DNA of 64,000 nucleotides from assembly GCA_038380435.1 (NCBI GenBank), contig JAWZYU010000028.1:28814201-28878200 (forward strand), written 5' to 3'. The DNA is from Ryuthela nishihirai (Eukaryota > Arthropoda > Arachnida > Araneae > Heptathelidae). This document shows positions 21,715-32,759 of this stretch, piece after piece. How positions within the stretch are numbered: position 1 is the stretch's first letter; each line of letters starts with the position of its first letter. Under the pieces are notes generated by a model. It searched no databases. It had not been told where the DNA came from and worked only from the letters and a program-made list of their open reading frames with translations. The position numbers and the translations under genes are program-made.

Positions 21715-22416
21715 ATGGATTCGGTTGTTTTACCTCTGAGCTGCACTTTTTTGCATACGTTGGGTTGGGTTGTTTTACCTCTGAGCGGCACTTTTTTGCA
21801 CACCATGGGCTAAATGGCCAGGTCACATGGACCCCGAAGGCTCAGAGAAGGTTGGGGGAGGGGACCCACTGGAACAGCTGTTGGGAGACAGATGGTAGCC
21901 TCCCGTCAAGGCCATCCAGCGTGTTCTTTAACGTGCACAAGGTATGGCTCTCCCGCACACGGGGCCACGGGTTAACGTCCCATCCGACGGACGGCGGCCT
22001 TTCCAAGCCCATCGGTGTCCCCTACTGACCGTGGGCAGGGCGGGGAATTTTGCGGACTTTTTTGCATACAATGGGCTAAATAGCCAGGTCACAAGGACCC
22101 CGAAGGCTCAGAGAAGGTTGGGGGAGGGGACCCACTGGAACAGCTGTTGGGAGAGAGATGGTAGCCTCCCGTCAAGGCCATCCAGTGTGTTCTTTGTGGT
22201 GCAGAGGGTATGGCTCTCCCGTAACCGGGGCCACTGCTTAACGTCCCATCCGACGGACGGCGGCCTTTCCAAGCCCATCGGTGTCCCCTAATGACCGTGG
22301 GCAGGGTGGGGAATTTTTCGGAGATAAATCTCAACGCTGACCCAGCTGGGATTCGAACCTGAGAACTGCAGATTACGAGCCTGGCGCGCTACCGACTGAG
22401 CCACCCCCACCCCTCC
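21715..22416 (-). mobile_element. Outer SINE1 of a SINE-in-SINE pair
   Basis: The outer copy occupies 21715-21758 and 22070-22416 and is flanked by the target duplication TTTATACGAG at 21705-21714 and 22417-22426. Its head and boxes are intact (GGCTCAGTCGGTAGCGCGCC, box B GGTTCGAATCC). Confidence 0.9.
21759..22055 (-). mobile_element. Inner SINE1, 5'-truncated
   Basis: Near-consensus tail and body, no head. It duplicated ACTTTTTTGCATAC of the outer copy (21745-21758 and 22056-22069), which dates it as younger. Confidence 0.92.
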
Positions 22417-22506
22417 TTTATACGAGGTTAGAAGGTAGTTTGCTGGCCATTGTCGGGATCAAAGAGGCTTACATCACTCCTATTTTTTCGGTCATTAATA
22501 CTATTG

Positions 22507-22745
22507 TGAGCCGTCCTGTGGCTACGTGGTTAGCGTGCTTGGCTACTGATCAAAGGGACCTGGATTAGAGCCCCGAGTAAAGCACGGATGTTTGTGTTGG
22601 ATGTCCCGCAGCACAAACATCCGTGCCTTACTCGGGGCTCTAATGAGGTCTCGCCTTCCTCACAGACCTACTATGTATTACAAACCACAGGCTCCTGTCA
22701 AACCTCTATGGCAAGCAGCTGCTTGAGGGAGGGGATATTTATTTT
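22507..22745 (+). mobile_element. SINE2 with internal hairpin
   Basis: Head with GGCTACGTGGTTAGCGTGCT, body and tail to GCTTGAGGGAGGGGATATTT. The box-B region is duplicated in inverse orientation (see 22569-22641). There is no obvious target duplication. Confidence 0.85.
22569..22641. repeat. Long hairpin at SINE2 box B
   Basis: Arms of about 29 bases (AGAGCCCCGAGTAAAGCACG and onward) with one small mismatch surround a loop of about 14 bases. Other SINE2 copies have only one arm, so the second arm is an acquired inverted copy. Confidence 0.92.
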
Positions 22746-23049
22746 ATTACCATTTTAACACATTTTATTTGAAATCATGCTAGTTTAATGCTTGTTAATG
22801 CTAAAGAAATCTCAATAAAAACGGCCATTTCATTCTAAATAAACGTTTTTTCAAACGTGGCAATTTTCGTATGAATTTTGAACTATTATGATAATAACGC
22901 CCTGCTTTCAAAGCTCCTATTTCGATCCTTCTCAGTTTGCATTTAGAACGTGTATCATAGTTTGAACTAGTTTCAAATTCATACTTGGATTCTGTTATAG
23001 GTTCAGAGTGGAATTTTTTAAGTAATATGAGGTAATGTTCCTCGAAAAT
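22746..23049. other. AT-rich stretch, nothing recognised
   Basis: No coding or repeat family signal seen between the SINE2 and the Tc1 remnant. Confidence 0.4.
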
Positions 23050-24050
23050 ATTGTATAATCAAAACCTTGTTTAAAAATGGCGAAAAACAGCTCTTCCCCG
23101 GCGAGGCGTGGACGCTATGATTTCTAAAGGTGTCTTGTGGTATCTGGTACCAGTATGTTACCAGCAGATCCTTTAACTCTTGTATGTTACGTGGTTGAGC
23201 CGCCGCAGATCGGATATGCTGTTCCAACACAAACCACAGATGCTCGATTGAAGTCTTGGGTATTTGGAGACCAGGGCAATACCTGAAAGTCTTCCTCATG
23301 TCCCGCGAACCATTCTCAAACAATCTGGGCAGTGTGGCATGTCGCATTATCCTGCTGAAAGAAGGCACTACTAGAGGGATATACCACCATGAAAAGATGT
23401 ACCTGGTCTGCAATGATGTTTAAGTAGGTGATAGACGTCATAGTTTCCTCCTCATGAATAACTGGACACAGAGTTTCCCAGCAGAACATTGCCCAAAGCA
23501 TTGCACTTCCCCCACCAGCTTGGGGCTAACACTTCCCCAAGTATATGATGCACATGTATCCAGCCGTCCACATGGTGCAAAGGAAACAAGAGTCATCAGA
23601 CCAGACGACCTTCTTCCAATCATTCAAGGTCCAGATTTGGTGCTCGCATACCCATTGTAGGCGTTTTTGACACGAGCACTCGGAGCTGCCTGTGGTTAAG
23701 CAGCCTCATTTTCAGCACGGTTCGAGGTACTGTGTTGCGACACATTACTTCCATCAGCAGCATTCAAATTACGGGTGAGTTGCGCCATAGTATCCCTTGC
23801 GTTGGTTCGTACCATATGGGATAGCCTTCGCTCATCTCTAGCATCAATGAGCCATGGTTAGCCCACACCTTGCCAGTGGTTCATGTTTTTCCCTCCTCGG
23901 ACAACTTTTTGAAGGTACTAACCACGGCTGACCGTGAGCACCCCACAAGCCTTGCCATCTCGAAAATGATCTGATCCAGTCGTCTGGCATTAACAATTTG
24001 GCCTTTGTCAAACTCATTTAAGTCCGCTGCTGATTTTCTCATCTGAAGAA
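23050..24050 (-). pseudogene. Tc1-like transposase remnant, nearly full length
   Basis: On the minus strand: an N-terminal HTH ([20 protein letters not shown], about 23960-24025) and [14 protein letters not shown], then pieces of the DDE domain WKKVVWSDDS (about 23600), AMLWAMFCWETL (23470-23505), YLNIIADQVHLFM (23395-23435), FFQQDNATCHTAQIV (23319-23363), and LQSSICGLCWNS, aligned with the usual IEHLW region (23215-23260). The family order is complete, but at least five frame changes and stops are visible. A different Tc1 lineage from the one at 14370. Confidence 0.85.
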
Positions 24051-24139
24051 CAAGAATAACACTGATTAACAGAGCTCAGTATCAGGTGTTATACCATTTC
24101 ACGACTTTCACATGCACCGTTGTTTACCGGCAGTTGCTT

Positions 24140-24511
24140 TAGTTTGGTTACCTCCGAGCGGCACTTTTTTGCACACAATGGGCTAAATAGCCAGGTCACA
24201 AAGATCCCGAAGGTTGGAAGAGGGGGCCCACTGGAACGGCTTGTTGGGAGACAGATGGTAGCCTCCCGTCAAGGCCATCCAGTGTGTTCTTAAACGTGCA
24301 TAGTGTATGGCTCTCACATACGGGCCACGGCTTAACGTCCCATCCGACGGACGACGGCCTTTCCTAGCCTATAGGTGTCTCCTACTGACTGTGGGCAGAA
24401 CAGGAAGTTTTGCGGAGATAAATCTCAACGCTGACCCAGCTGGGACTCGAACTTAGGAACTGCAGATTACAAGCCAGGCACGCTACTGACGAAGCCACTC
24501 TCGCCCCGCCT
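24140..24511 (-). mobile_element. SINE1 with TSD
   Basis: Complete copy with a slightly decayed head. GCAGTTGCTT flanks it at 24130-24139 and 24512-24521. It lies just upstream of the Tc1 remnant. Confidence 0.9.
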
Positions 24512-24521
24512 GCAGTTGCTT

Positions 24522-25040
24522 CAATTTGCATAAAGCTTTTGCTGGTCATAATGGTTTGGCTCTTCGGTGTATATGTTTCAATTTTTTTTTTCTTTTGGAA
24601 AACTTGCATTGAAGATTTTCACTTTAATATAGTGAAAACTTACAAAGATTATAAATTCAATTTCAAATTAAGTCATACACGACAGCCAATAGGAGCACAT
24701 AAACAGTAATCGTGACTACTGGAAAAGGCGAAACGATGTTAAATTCTGTTATAACTTTGTTAACTGTTTAGTACTTTCCACGATAGCCTTCAGAAACAAG
24801 AATTAGTGGGAAACTTCCTGTTTATGAAAAATTTCCATTTAATGCTGAAAACATAGACCTATATGAATTCAATATTAAACCTCATTCAACATTCAGCATC
24901 CTACAACTATAAAAAAAATTTGCTACGTGTTCTTAATGGAGTTTCCAACATTGCACTTTTCACGGTAAATGTAATATGATATTATTCCTTCTGAGGCTGG
25001 AAAAAAACGCGAATTCCTCGCTAGTGCACTGTAATAATAT
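24522..25040. other. AT-rich unique DNA
   Basis: Nothing recognised; a minus-strand frame at 24382-24609 is mostly the SINE1 read in another frame. Confidence 0.4.
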
Positions 25041-25603
25041 TACATGTTACAAAAATGAACCGGACACTTCCACTTTATTTTGAAAATAAGCTTTTTTACA
25101 GAAAAATGTCACTAGAGGTAGATTGAACAAATCTCCCTAAATCTCAATTTTCAATAATAGTCGCTGAATTGACGGTGTTAACATTTAACACTGGACGCCG
25201 CTGTCGCTCTTTCTGCCCCCCCCCCCCACACACACACACACAATGGTAAAAACCGAAAAAATCGCCACACAAACTTCAAATATTATATTTATGTTAGTCA
25301 ACGATTTGTCATAACAGTTGTGTTTTATCATTTGAAGTAAATTTTCATGAGCTACAGCTGAATGTTTCAGCTTTCATAACTCTTTAAATATTAAATGAAC
25401 AATGAGGGAAATAAAGATAGAGTGCTTTATTCCCTCAATGTTCAGAATGTCAATGTTCAATGTTAAATGCTAATCCTCAATTTATTTCTAGCAACATTTG
25501 CCATGAAAAAAAAATTGTTTTTAAAATTAAGGAAGGAACTCTGAATGCGACTTTCCATTCACATAACATGGAAGTGTCCGGTTACTTTTGGCAATGTAGT
25601 GTA
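25041..25603. mobile_element. Tc1-type non-autonomous element, family M3
   Basis: Both ends carry CCGGACACTTCC in inverted orientation, with outer parts TACATGTTACAAAAATGAA and TACACTACATTGCCAAAAGT next to TA. The interior is non-coding and includes a C-run followed by (CA)n at 25217-25243. Two related copies lie at 48130-48935 and 55800-56230. Confidence 0.75.
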
Positions 25604-26398
25604 TTCTTAATGACAGTTTACTGATGATTAAAGACTCAACCATATGATATTGCTATTCACATTTATTCGCAGTTATGCATATAACTATAGCCACATCACT
25701 CATACCACATCCACAACTGAAGCACCTGTACAATACAAAAATCTCTGATGGCACATACCACAGAGTTGCAATAAAATAATATTTTTCGGCACAAGAACTT
25801 TCGGAACAAGTTATTTCTTAGCAGTAAACAAATTAATGTTCTACGAAATATACATATACCATCTTCGCACTGTAATCAAAGTGGCCTTGCTGTAGATATT
25901 TCAACTTATCAATAACAAAAGGCAAACTTCGTAGTCATTCATAATGAAACACACTCCTATAGAATGGGAAGCATTAAAAAGAGCTTTAAAAAACATGAAC
26001 CAACAAGTGGCACAACTAAGGCGTTACAGTCTTGAACACATCTATAATGCACTAGATTCTTTCAATAATATTCAAAAACTCATTTCGTTGACTATTGAAA
26101 ACACAGCAAATTGTAATTAATAGAGATTATTCCATAACAATACTTTCTCTGTAAAAATATTCGATAACTATTTCCAAGTAACGCTTTTCTAATTAAGAAA
26201 AATATTGACAGCACTATTTACATATTTGCATTTTCATTCTAATAGTCCATAAACAGGTTTGAAAATAATTCGTGATTATTGAACTTATTATATACATTAA
26301 ACTTAAACTATGTGTCCTCTAAGTAACGTTCATTTCCTATATAAATTAAAAAAAAAAATCTTTTTTAATTTGTGTCAGAACGTGAAATAAAAAATAAA
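25604..26398. other. AT-rich unique DNA
   Basis: No recognised repeat or gene; only short open frames. Confidence 0.4.
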
Positions 26399-26596
26399 TT
26401 ACACATCCGCTTTCCTCACCTTCTCCTGGGCATTAGTCTTCTCTCTCCTGGCTATTTGATGCCATTCAGAATAAAAAATTGGATAAAACTGCCCAAATGA
26501 GTATATTTTGTGCAAAGGCATGAGCACAACACCGGTTTTCGATGTGAATGGGTGTGTGTGTGTGAGGGGAGGCTTAATGCCTATTTTACGTTCTTT
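26399..26596 (-). CDS. Exon-like open block, unknown protein
   Basis: Minus-strand frame of 66 codons. It contains a donor-like CAGGAGAAG|GTGAGG at 26414-26422; without splicing it reads on to a TAA stop at 26399-26401. The peptide includes TGVVLMPLHKIYSFGQFYPI and then a charged segment (ARREKTNAQEK). A hydrophobic-then-basic layout is loosely like the end of a channel S6 segment, but no family signature (for example the Kv PVP motif) is present. Low-complexity (CA)n is part of the frame. Chance is possible. Confidence 0.22.
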   Translation of the reverse strand, partial: KERKIGIKPPLTHTHPFTSKTGVVLMPLHKIYSFGQFYPIFYSEWHQIARREKTNAQEKVRKADV

Positions 26597-26657
26597 CTAA
26601 GCGAACACGCCATGTTATTGCCAGTTTCCACGGGAGGGCATCTACACCACCGCCCTT

Positions 26658-26708
26658 TCACTTCTCCCAGCAGAAGTCACGGATGAAAGGCAATTCGGCT
26701 TTTTCATC
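26658..26708 (-). CDS. Possible short last exon, unknown protein
   Basis: Minus strand: acceptor GCGTATTTTTCAG, then 16 codons ending LPFIRDFCWEK and a TGA stop. Acceptor quality is good and local GC is raised. Too short to identify. It lies 60 bases upstream of the 26399-26596 block; the two could belong to one transcript only if a donor near AGAA|GTGAAA is used. Confidence 0.22.
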   Translation of the reverse strand, partial: DEKAELPFIRDFCWEK

Positions 26709-27156
26709 CTGAAAAATACGCTTATAGCCATATTAGCTTATAGAAACCGCAAGCTTAAACATTATTTTCTAAACATCCAATCCATGCAGAAGAATTAATG
26801 ATTACTTTTTTCATAGAGCAACTGTTCATTTCAATTTGTTTAAAAGCACTATAAAAATTAAATTCAGCATTTAGTTTTACTTTTCTAACTGCCAGTTACC
26901 AAGTTAAAAGATTTATGTTATCTCTTAATGACTTTTCTCGAAATGAATTTCCAATGAAATCCATCAAAACAAAAAAGGAACCTAAAGAATTAAAATTTGG
27001 CCACTAAATTTAACATCTAGCTGAGCAACAATGCTCTTTTAAACAGGTTCGAACCTTCGATGTATTTAAATCAGAAACGTAGCTGCTAATGACAATTTAT
27101 ATTCTATAAACGTTTACCTCCTTTGAGGGAACTATTACCTTCCACTTTTAGGGTAG
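26709..27156. other. AT-rich unique DNA
   Basis: Nothing recognised. Confidence 0.4.
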
Positions 27157-27230
27157 TTAGACAGGCTCCTATCAGACCTCTGTGGCAAACAACTGCTTGA
27201 GGGGGTATTTATTTTATTTTTTTATTTACC
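27157..27230 (+). mobile_element. SINE2 tail fragment
   Basis: GACAGGCTCCTATCAGACCT, CTGCTTGAGGGGGTATTTAT and a T-rich end: a strongly 5'-truncated SINE2. Confidence 0.85.
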
Positions 27231-27660
27231 AAGGCGATAAGTGCAGTTAAAGAAAAGCCAAATTAGAAACCGAGCATCTTGAAGAATAATCTTTCTATGG
27301 GAATGAGACCTAAGATAAAGATCTCAATCAAATCTATCTCTACTCCGTTTCACCTACGTTGAGACCTGATATAAACAGCTCTTTGCCTATTGGCTAAAGA
27401 CCTCGTCACTACATATGTGTATTTTTCCGCATAAAAAAGGTGTAGATTTTTCCGATATATTGGTTTCAATAACTTAAACGTTATTAGTACTTAATATTAA
27501 CAATCAGATTTATAAATTTGGACATGGAATACAAAGAACCAGCAACTCTCGAAGGAGACAAGATGGCATCAAGGGTGTACTTGCGTACTGCGGAAATGTA
27601 ATAACCAATGAAAGCTGTTTGCAATTACTTATATGTAAAGTTTCAAACTAATGACCAAAT
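27231..27660. other. AT-rich unique DNA
   Basis: Nothing recognised. Confidence 0.4.
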
Positions 27661-27663
27661 GTG

Positions 27664-27968
27664 TGTGGGGCGGAGATTTCTCAGTCGGTAGGGCGCCAGG
27701 CTCGCAATCTGCAGTTCCCAGATTCGAGTCTCAGTTGGGTCAGCGTTGAGCTTTATCTCCGCAAAACTCCCCGCCCTGCCCACGGTCATTACGGTACACC
27801 GATGAGCTTAGAAAGGCCGCCGTCCGTCGGATGGGATGTTAAGCCGTTAAGCCGTGAACCCGTGTGTGGGAGAGCCATATCCTCTGCACGTTAAAGAACA
27901 CACTGGATGGCCTTGACGGGAGGCTACCATCTGTCTCCCAACAGTTGTTCCAGTGGGTCCTCTCCCCG
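27664..27968 (+). mobile_element. SINE1 without tail, plus orientation
   Basis: Head (TTCTCAGTCGGTAGGGCGCC, box B GATTCGAGTC) and body are present, with a short local repeat (GTTAAGCC twice near 27839). It stops at GGGTCCTCTCCCC; the last 80 or so bases of the family are missing, so a later deletion or early termination. Confidence 0.85.
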
Positions 27969-28432
27969 ATAGGTATTGCAAGTGAAATTTTTGAAAATAT
28001 ACTGTATGTCTCTCTACAAGTGAATGATTCAAGTCGGATATTTCGTACAAGTATGTAACGGCAAGAAATTAAAAGTTACGAAAGTGTGATCAATTTACCT
28101 TAACAGCTATGACGAAAAAGGCTCAAGAGTTCTTGATCAGAAATATACTACTGAATTTAAGCAAAATATGAATATATATAAACTCGTAGTCTAATTTCAG
28201 TTTAATATTATACATATAGGGCTTAGATATCGCAAACGCAAAGCTGCTTGAACTGAACAAAAGGATAAAATAACATGGAGATGAAATCATTTACGGCAAA
28301 TTGAAGCGTATCACGGAAGTCGAAAAAACTTTACTATTTATATGAAACTTGGGCATTTCAGACCATGCGGTTTCTAAAGAGTGGCAGTCAATGTAATAAG
28401 TAAACACATTTTTAATATACTTGTTGACTTAC
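27969..28432. other. AT-rich unique DNA
   Basis: Nothing recognised. Confidence 0.4.
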
Positions 28433-28498
28433 AAAGCAGCAGTAGGATGATACCGTAGGCAATATATTAGACATTAGCGATTTCCACACAATCGCGGA
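28433..28498 (-). CDS. Possible 66-nt internal exon
   Basis: Minus strand: acceptor TTGCTATTTCAG, a block open in phase 0 only (22 codons, ending SSYCCF), then donor TTT|GTAAGT. Both borders are strong and the exon is in phase 0, the same phase as the ENaC last exon at 19164 on this strand. The peptide does not match any conserved DEG/ENaC segment I know, so assignment to that gene is speculation. Confidence 0.25.
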
Positions 28499-28650
28499 CT
28501 GAAATAGCAATTTAATTTTATATTCATTAAAATGATAATATATTTATTTGTATTTTTTTCACAGGCATTTGCATAAATTAACACTGATGTTTATAGACAC
28601 AAAAATTGGCACATAATGTTATGCACTGCAGTTGCAAAGTCGTACATTTC

Positions 28651-29033
28651 TAGGGGCAGGGTTGACTCAGTCGGTAGCGCGCCAGGCTCGTAATCTGTAA
28701 TTCCTAGATTCGAATCCCACTTGGGCCAACGTTGAGATTTATCTCCGCAAAACTCCCAGCCCTGCTCTCGGTCAGTAGGGGACACCTATGGGCTTGGAAA
28801 GGCCACGTCCTTCGGATGGGATGTTAAGCCGTGGCTCCGTGTGTGAAAAAGATTAACCCTGTGCACCTTAAAAAAACAAGCTGGATGGCCTTGACAGAAG
28901 GCTACCATCTGTCTCCTAACAGCTGTCCAGTGAATCCCTCCCCTAAATCTTCTCTAAGTTCTCGGGGTCCTTTTGACCTAGACATTTAGTCCAGTGTATA
29001 CAAAAAAGTGACACTCAGAGGTAAAACAACACA
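28651..29033 (+). mobile_element. SINE1, full length, plus orientation
   Basis: Intact boxes (TGACTCAGTCGGTAGCGCGC, GATTCGAATCC), body and tail to AAAACAACACAAC. Flanks ACATTTCTAGG and ATATTTCTGGT fit a mutated target duplication. Confidence 0.88.
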
Positions 29034-29552
29034 ACATATATTTCTGGTACTGTGTTTTATGTCCACATGTTTATCGTGCTTAAAAATCAGATCTCAAAAC
29101 GTAATCAATAGCAGTTATTTCTGTGCGTACTGATACTATGAAACGCTTCTTTATGTACTACGGTTTATGTCAAGTAGGTGGAACGGAGTATAAATCCTAA
29201 ATATCAGTAACATTCGTTCACTATTTAGGTACGGCAACTGAAATTTTAAAAGCGGCATCACTCCTTCTTAAAAAGTTTCGTCAAAACTGACAAACACTAG
29301 AAAAAATTGTTACAGAACTTCTAAATATATAATTATGTAAGCAAACTGTTTGATATTATCAATTATGACTTACGTTTCGATTAGCTTTTGAGCTAAATTA
29401 GTGGTTCCCAAAGAGGGTGTTTTCTTGAGCTTTTCTGTAGCAATACAAGATAGATATGCAAGTTTTGTATATTCATGTTAGAAATTCATGGATGTAAAAT
29501 ACTCGCAATTTCTATTCACTGTAAATAATATTTCAATTAGTTTTTTTAAAAA
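29034..29552. other. AT-rich unique DNA
   Basis: Apart from an AGTGGTTCCCAAAGAGGGTG phrase near 29400 that resembles a hAT terminus, nothing recognised. Confidence 0.4.
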
Positions 29553-29628
29553 AATACCCCCTCAAGCAGCTGCTTGCCACAGAGGTCTGACAGGAGCCTG
29601 TCAGTTTATATGCCAGAGTAAAAGATCT
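29553..29628 (-). mobile_element. SINE2 tail fragment
   Basis: CCCCCTCAAGCAGCTGCTTG, CCACAGAGGTCTGACAGGAG and part of the body; the head is missing. Confidence 0.85.
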
Positions 29629-30802
29629 TTACACGGGAAAAAAATTTAATTCAAGAAGGGTGGTCATTAGATTGACTTCTGCTGTTAAATATTCGATTTT
29701 CGGTAAATCCTGAAATACTAAAAGGAAAAGGTTGAAATTCAGCATTCAAATACATAGAATTAGATCTTTCCAGTCTCACTTACACAAAAAGTTTATTCTT
29801 CAAGATATGCTATTTGGCTTTCCACTGGCAACATGGAAATTCTCTGATGATTAATTTGATAGGCCTCTGTATATGTTTATTTTTACTCAGATTCCGTTAT
29901 TGAAATTCTCTTAGTGGGGGCTCAAGGTCCTTGCCCACCCCCAAATTCGGCCCATACACCAGCTTAATGCTGAGAAATATATTCCCTTTGTTGTAAACAC
30001 TGGTGTCTGATCAATGATTACACACGATCGCAGTCAAAATCAAACTTCAGTACGAAAAATCCTTAATAAATAACAATCAATGTGACAGATATTTTATCAA
30101 ATGCATTAACATTAAAGAAAAATCTTTTGTCTTTACAATTTGCATAAACTTGAGCATGGAACAACAAGAAACATTTATGGAAACATTTATGGCAAAACAG
30201 ACACAGTACCGGTTATTAAACAAAAGTCAGCAGGTTAACAAAAGAACAGTTTTCCCAGCAATTAGTAACAAGAAAAATAGTAAATAAACTACAAGCTAAC
30301 TGGCAGATATTACAAAAAATCTGAACTGGCAGAAATTTACAAAAAATCGGAATCACAATATATTGACAAACTGATATTAAGTGCATATAATATTCATTTC
30401 AAAACAAACCCATTAAAAGCAACAGTACGAATATTGAAAGCATTTAGTACAAGGAGTCACCAGTCTTACGCACTAATGCTAGTAAGTGGTTTGGCGGCAT
30501 TTTCTAGTAGAATGTCATCAACTCTTCAAAATACAAGTACTCGTTAAATTCCATACATTCTGCTCCATATATCTAAATTTATCTTATGTTTGGTATGCTG
30601 GTAAAAGAAAGTTATCGACCCTGATCCATATTATAATGCTGCCGGCTTCAGAACCAAGAGCCGTAAATTTAACTTGCCATAATGCTAATAACAATACTTA
30701 CTAAACATATTTTTCGAATTCCGTAGCATGAAAAAAAAAACTTTCAAGATCATGCTTCATACCAAGAAAATAAGCTTATTATTTATATGCATTATTATAA
30801 GT
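29629..30802. other. AT-rich unique DNA
   Basis: Near 29912-29965 a short G-rich then C-rich motif (GGGGGCTCAAGGTCCTTGCC) could be a relic of the GGCC-type MITE seen at 30803. No gene recognised. Confidence 0.4.
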
Positions 30803-31066
30803 AGCCCCGGATCCAGAAAAAAATCGAGGGAGGTGGGTGGGAAGAAACTCAGTCGAGCGGGGAAAATGAAGGGGAGGGGACTAGATTTTCAAAGCATTTA
30901 ACGTTTCCCCCTCGGTTTTACAGGTCTTTAAAATATTTCTTGAAAAATTCATTATATAAGTAAGTTTTTGCCTTTATTACCCTTATTAATATTAGAATTT
31001 CTGAAAGAGGAATGCATGACCCCCCCCCCCACACACACACACACACCATCCGGTCCTGATTATAAA
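30803..31066. mobile_element. Small MITE with CCCCGGATCC-type ends
   Basis: Left end AGCCCCGGATCCAG and right end (read inward) AGGACCGGATGG are imperfect inverted repeats; the inside has G-rich and C-run/(CA)n tracts. A second copy of this type is at 35451-35632. Non-coding. Confidence 0.5.
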
Positions 31067-31099
31067 TAACCTCATTCTTCATTCTGACTGATCCGGAAT

Positions 31100-31250
31100 T
31101 TCAAACGAACAATGGAAACGATGTATTTATACTAGAAATTTGAAATTTTGGTGGTGGAATGGGGTCACGAAATTTCCACTGCCAATAATGAGTTTGCGCT
31201 TTAGACCCAGGGGAGGTGGGAAAACACCATTCAGTTCGGAGAGTATTTTT
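31100..31250. repeat. Isolated unit of the 275-bp repeat
   Basis: AAATTTGAAATTTTGGTGGT and AATGAGTTTGCGCTTTAGAC match the tandem array at 32760-33540. The minus-strand open frame across it is not taken as a gene. Confidence 0.8.
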
Positions 31251-31577
31251 CACATCTGTTTTAGTAGTTTTTTTTTTATATATATTCTTGCAAAATACGT
31301 ATTTTACCATTAGGTTTTCGCCTGCGTTACTGTTATAATTCTCGAAGGCCATGGCCCTCTGCCTAGATCTAGTGCTCAGTTTGGATAATACAAAATCATT
31401 ACCCGAAAACAATCTGGTCTAGAAGGGCCTGGCCCTAATGTCACCATGGTTGTTCGGTGTATAAATAAATAAACCCGAAAACAATACTTCTCATAAATAA
31501 CTCTCACATTACCAGTCATTTAGAGCATTTTTTTCTTTCAAAATCCCCACACACACACACACTCTGTGTGGCAGATG
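31251..31577. other. Unique stretch, nothing recognised
   Basis: A short (CA)n lies just before the next SINE1. Nothing else seen. Confidence 0.4.
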
Positions 31578-31589
31578 CATCTTGTAGGA

Positions 31590-31794
31590 GAGTTGGGTTG
31601 TTTTACCTCTGAGCGGCACTTTTTTGCACACCATGGGCTAAATGGGCAGGTCACATGGACCCCGAAGGCTCAGAGAAGGTTGGGGGAGGGGACTCACTGG
31701 AACAGCTGTTGGGAGACAGATGGTAGCCTCCCGTCAATGCCATCCAACGTGTTCTTTAACGTGCACAGATTATGGCTCTCCCGCACACAGGACA
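31590..31794 (-). mobile_element. SINE1, 5'-truncated with TSD
   Basis: Tail and proximal body only, near consensus. Flanked by CATCTTGTAGGA (31578-31589) and CATCTTGTAGAA (31795-31806). Confidence 0.9.
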
Positions 31795-31807
31795 CATCTT
31801 GTAGAAG

Positions 31808-32160
31808 TTTTTTTAGTTTCTTTTACCTCTGAGCGACACTTTTTCGCACAATGGGCTAAATGGTTCTTCAAGCATTCGGAGAAGGGGGCACAATGAATTT
31901 CGCACAATGGGCTAAATGGTTCTTCAAGCATTCGGAGAAGGTAACCCACTGGACAGCTGTTAGGAAACAGATGAGACAAAGTAAGAAACAAGGCCAACCA
32001 GCGTACTTTTTAACATGCACAGTATATGGCTCTCCCGCATACGGGGTCACGATTTTACGTTCCATTCGGCGGACGGAGCCCTTTCCAAATCCGTCGTTGT
32101 CCCCTTTTCAATCGAGGGCAGGTTGGGGTTTAGCCGAGATAAATCTCGACTCTTTCAGGG
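31808..32160 (-). mobile_element. SINE1 variant with internal duplication
   Basis: Diverged tail and body. A block starting TCGCACAATGGGCTAAATGG and running through ATTCGGAGAAGG is present twice (31843-31883 and 31902-31940). It lacks the head, ending near 32155. Confidence 0.8.
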
Positions 32161-32296
32161 AATCAGCTTTTAACGAGGTCATTATAACAACCTCATACAG
32201 AGATAAGTAAAAGAAGACAATGTAAGGAACTTATCAGCATACGTGAAGCTTAATTAGACTACTAGTACACGAAGACAGTATAAAATAATGTAGGTT

Positions 32297-32495
32297 AGGG
32301 GTTCTCAACGTGGGGTACGCGGTAAAATTTTTGGGGGTACGCCATGAGAGCTCAAAACTCGCCAGATCTAGTAGCAGAGTAAAAATAGATAAAACTATAG
32401 TTATAGTATAACAATGGCTATCTGTACAAGGGGTACGCCAGTTACATACACATTTCCAGGGGGTACGTGAAGCATAAAAGGTTGAGAACCACTGA
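32297..32495. mobile_element. hAT-type MITE with 8-bp TSD
   Basis: 199 bp, ends AGGGGTTCTCAACGTGG and (inward from right) TCAGTGGTTCTCAACC. Target copies TGTAGGTT (32289-32296) and TCTAGGTT (32496-32503) differ at one base; the 8-bp length is that of hAT. Confidence 0.88.
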
Positions 32496-32759
32496 TCTAG
32501 GTTGTGTGTAAATAATGCATAATACATTGTAATATTATTAAATCTCGAAACTACTTCAGGTAAATAAAATATAGCACAATGTAAAATAACAATAATTTAA
32601 TTTTGCCATGCTCATTCATTACTCCTGGGAACTTTTTTTTTTATTCTATTTTTTTATCTGTTTTCTTTTGAAAACGTTAATAGTTTCGCTTTGCAGTCGG
32701 TCTGTCTTTCTATCCGTCCGTCTGTACACATCGAACTTCTTGGTTTACAAAGATAAATT

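Noticed and set aside
26399..26596. Similarity of the open block to the end of a voltage-gated potassium channel S6 segment
   Set aside because: The resemblance is only in hydrophobic-to-basic layout; the PVP-type motif and the invariant S6 residues are missing.
31101..31412. 103-codon minus-strand frame
   Set aside because: It overlaps a unit of the 275-bp repeat and low-complexity sequence and has no domain.
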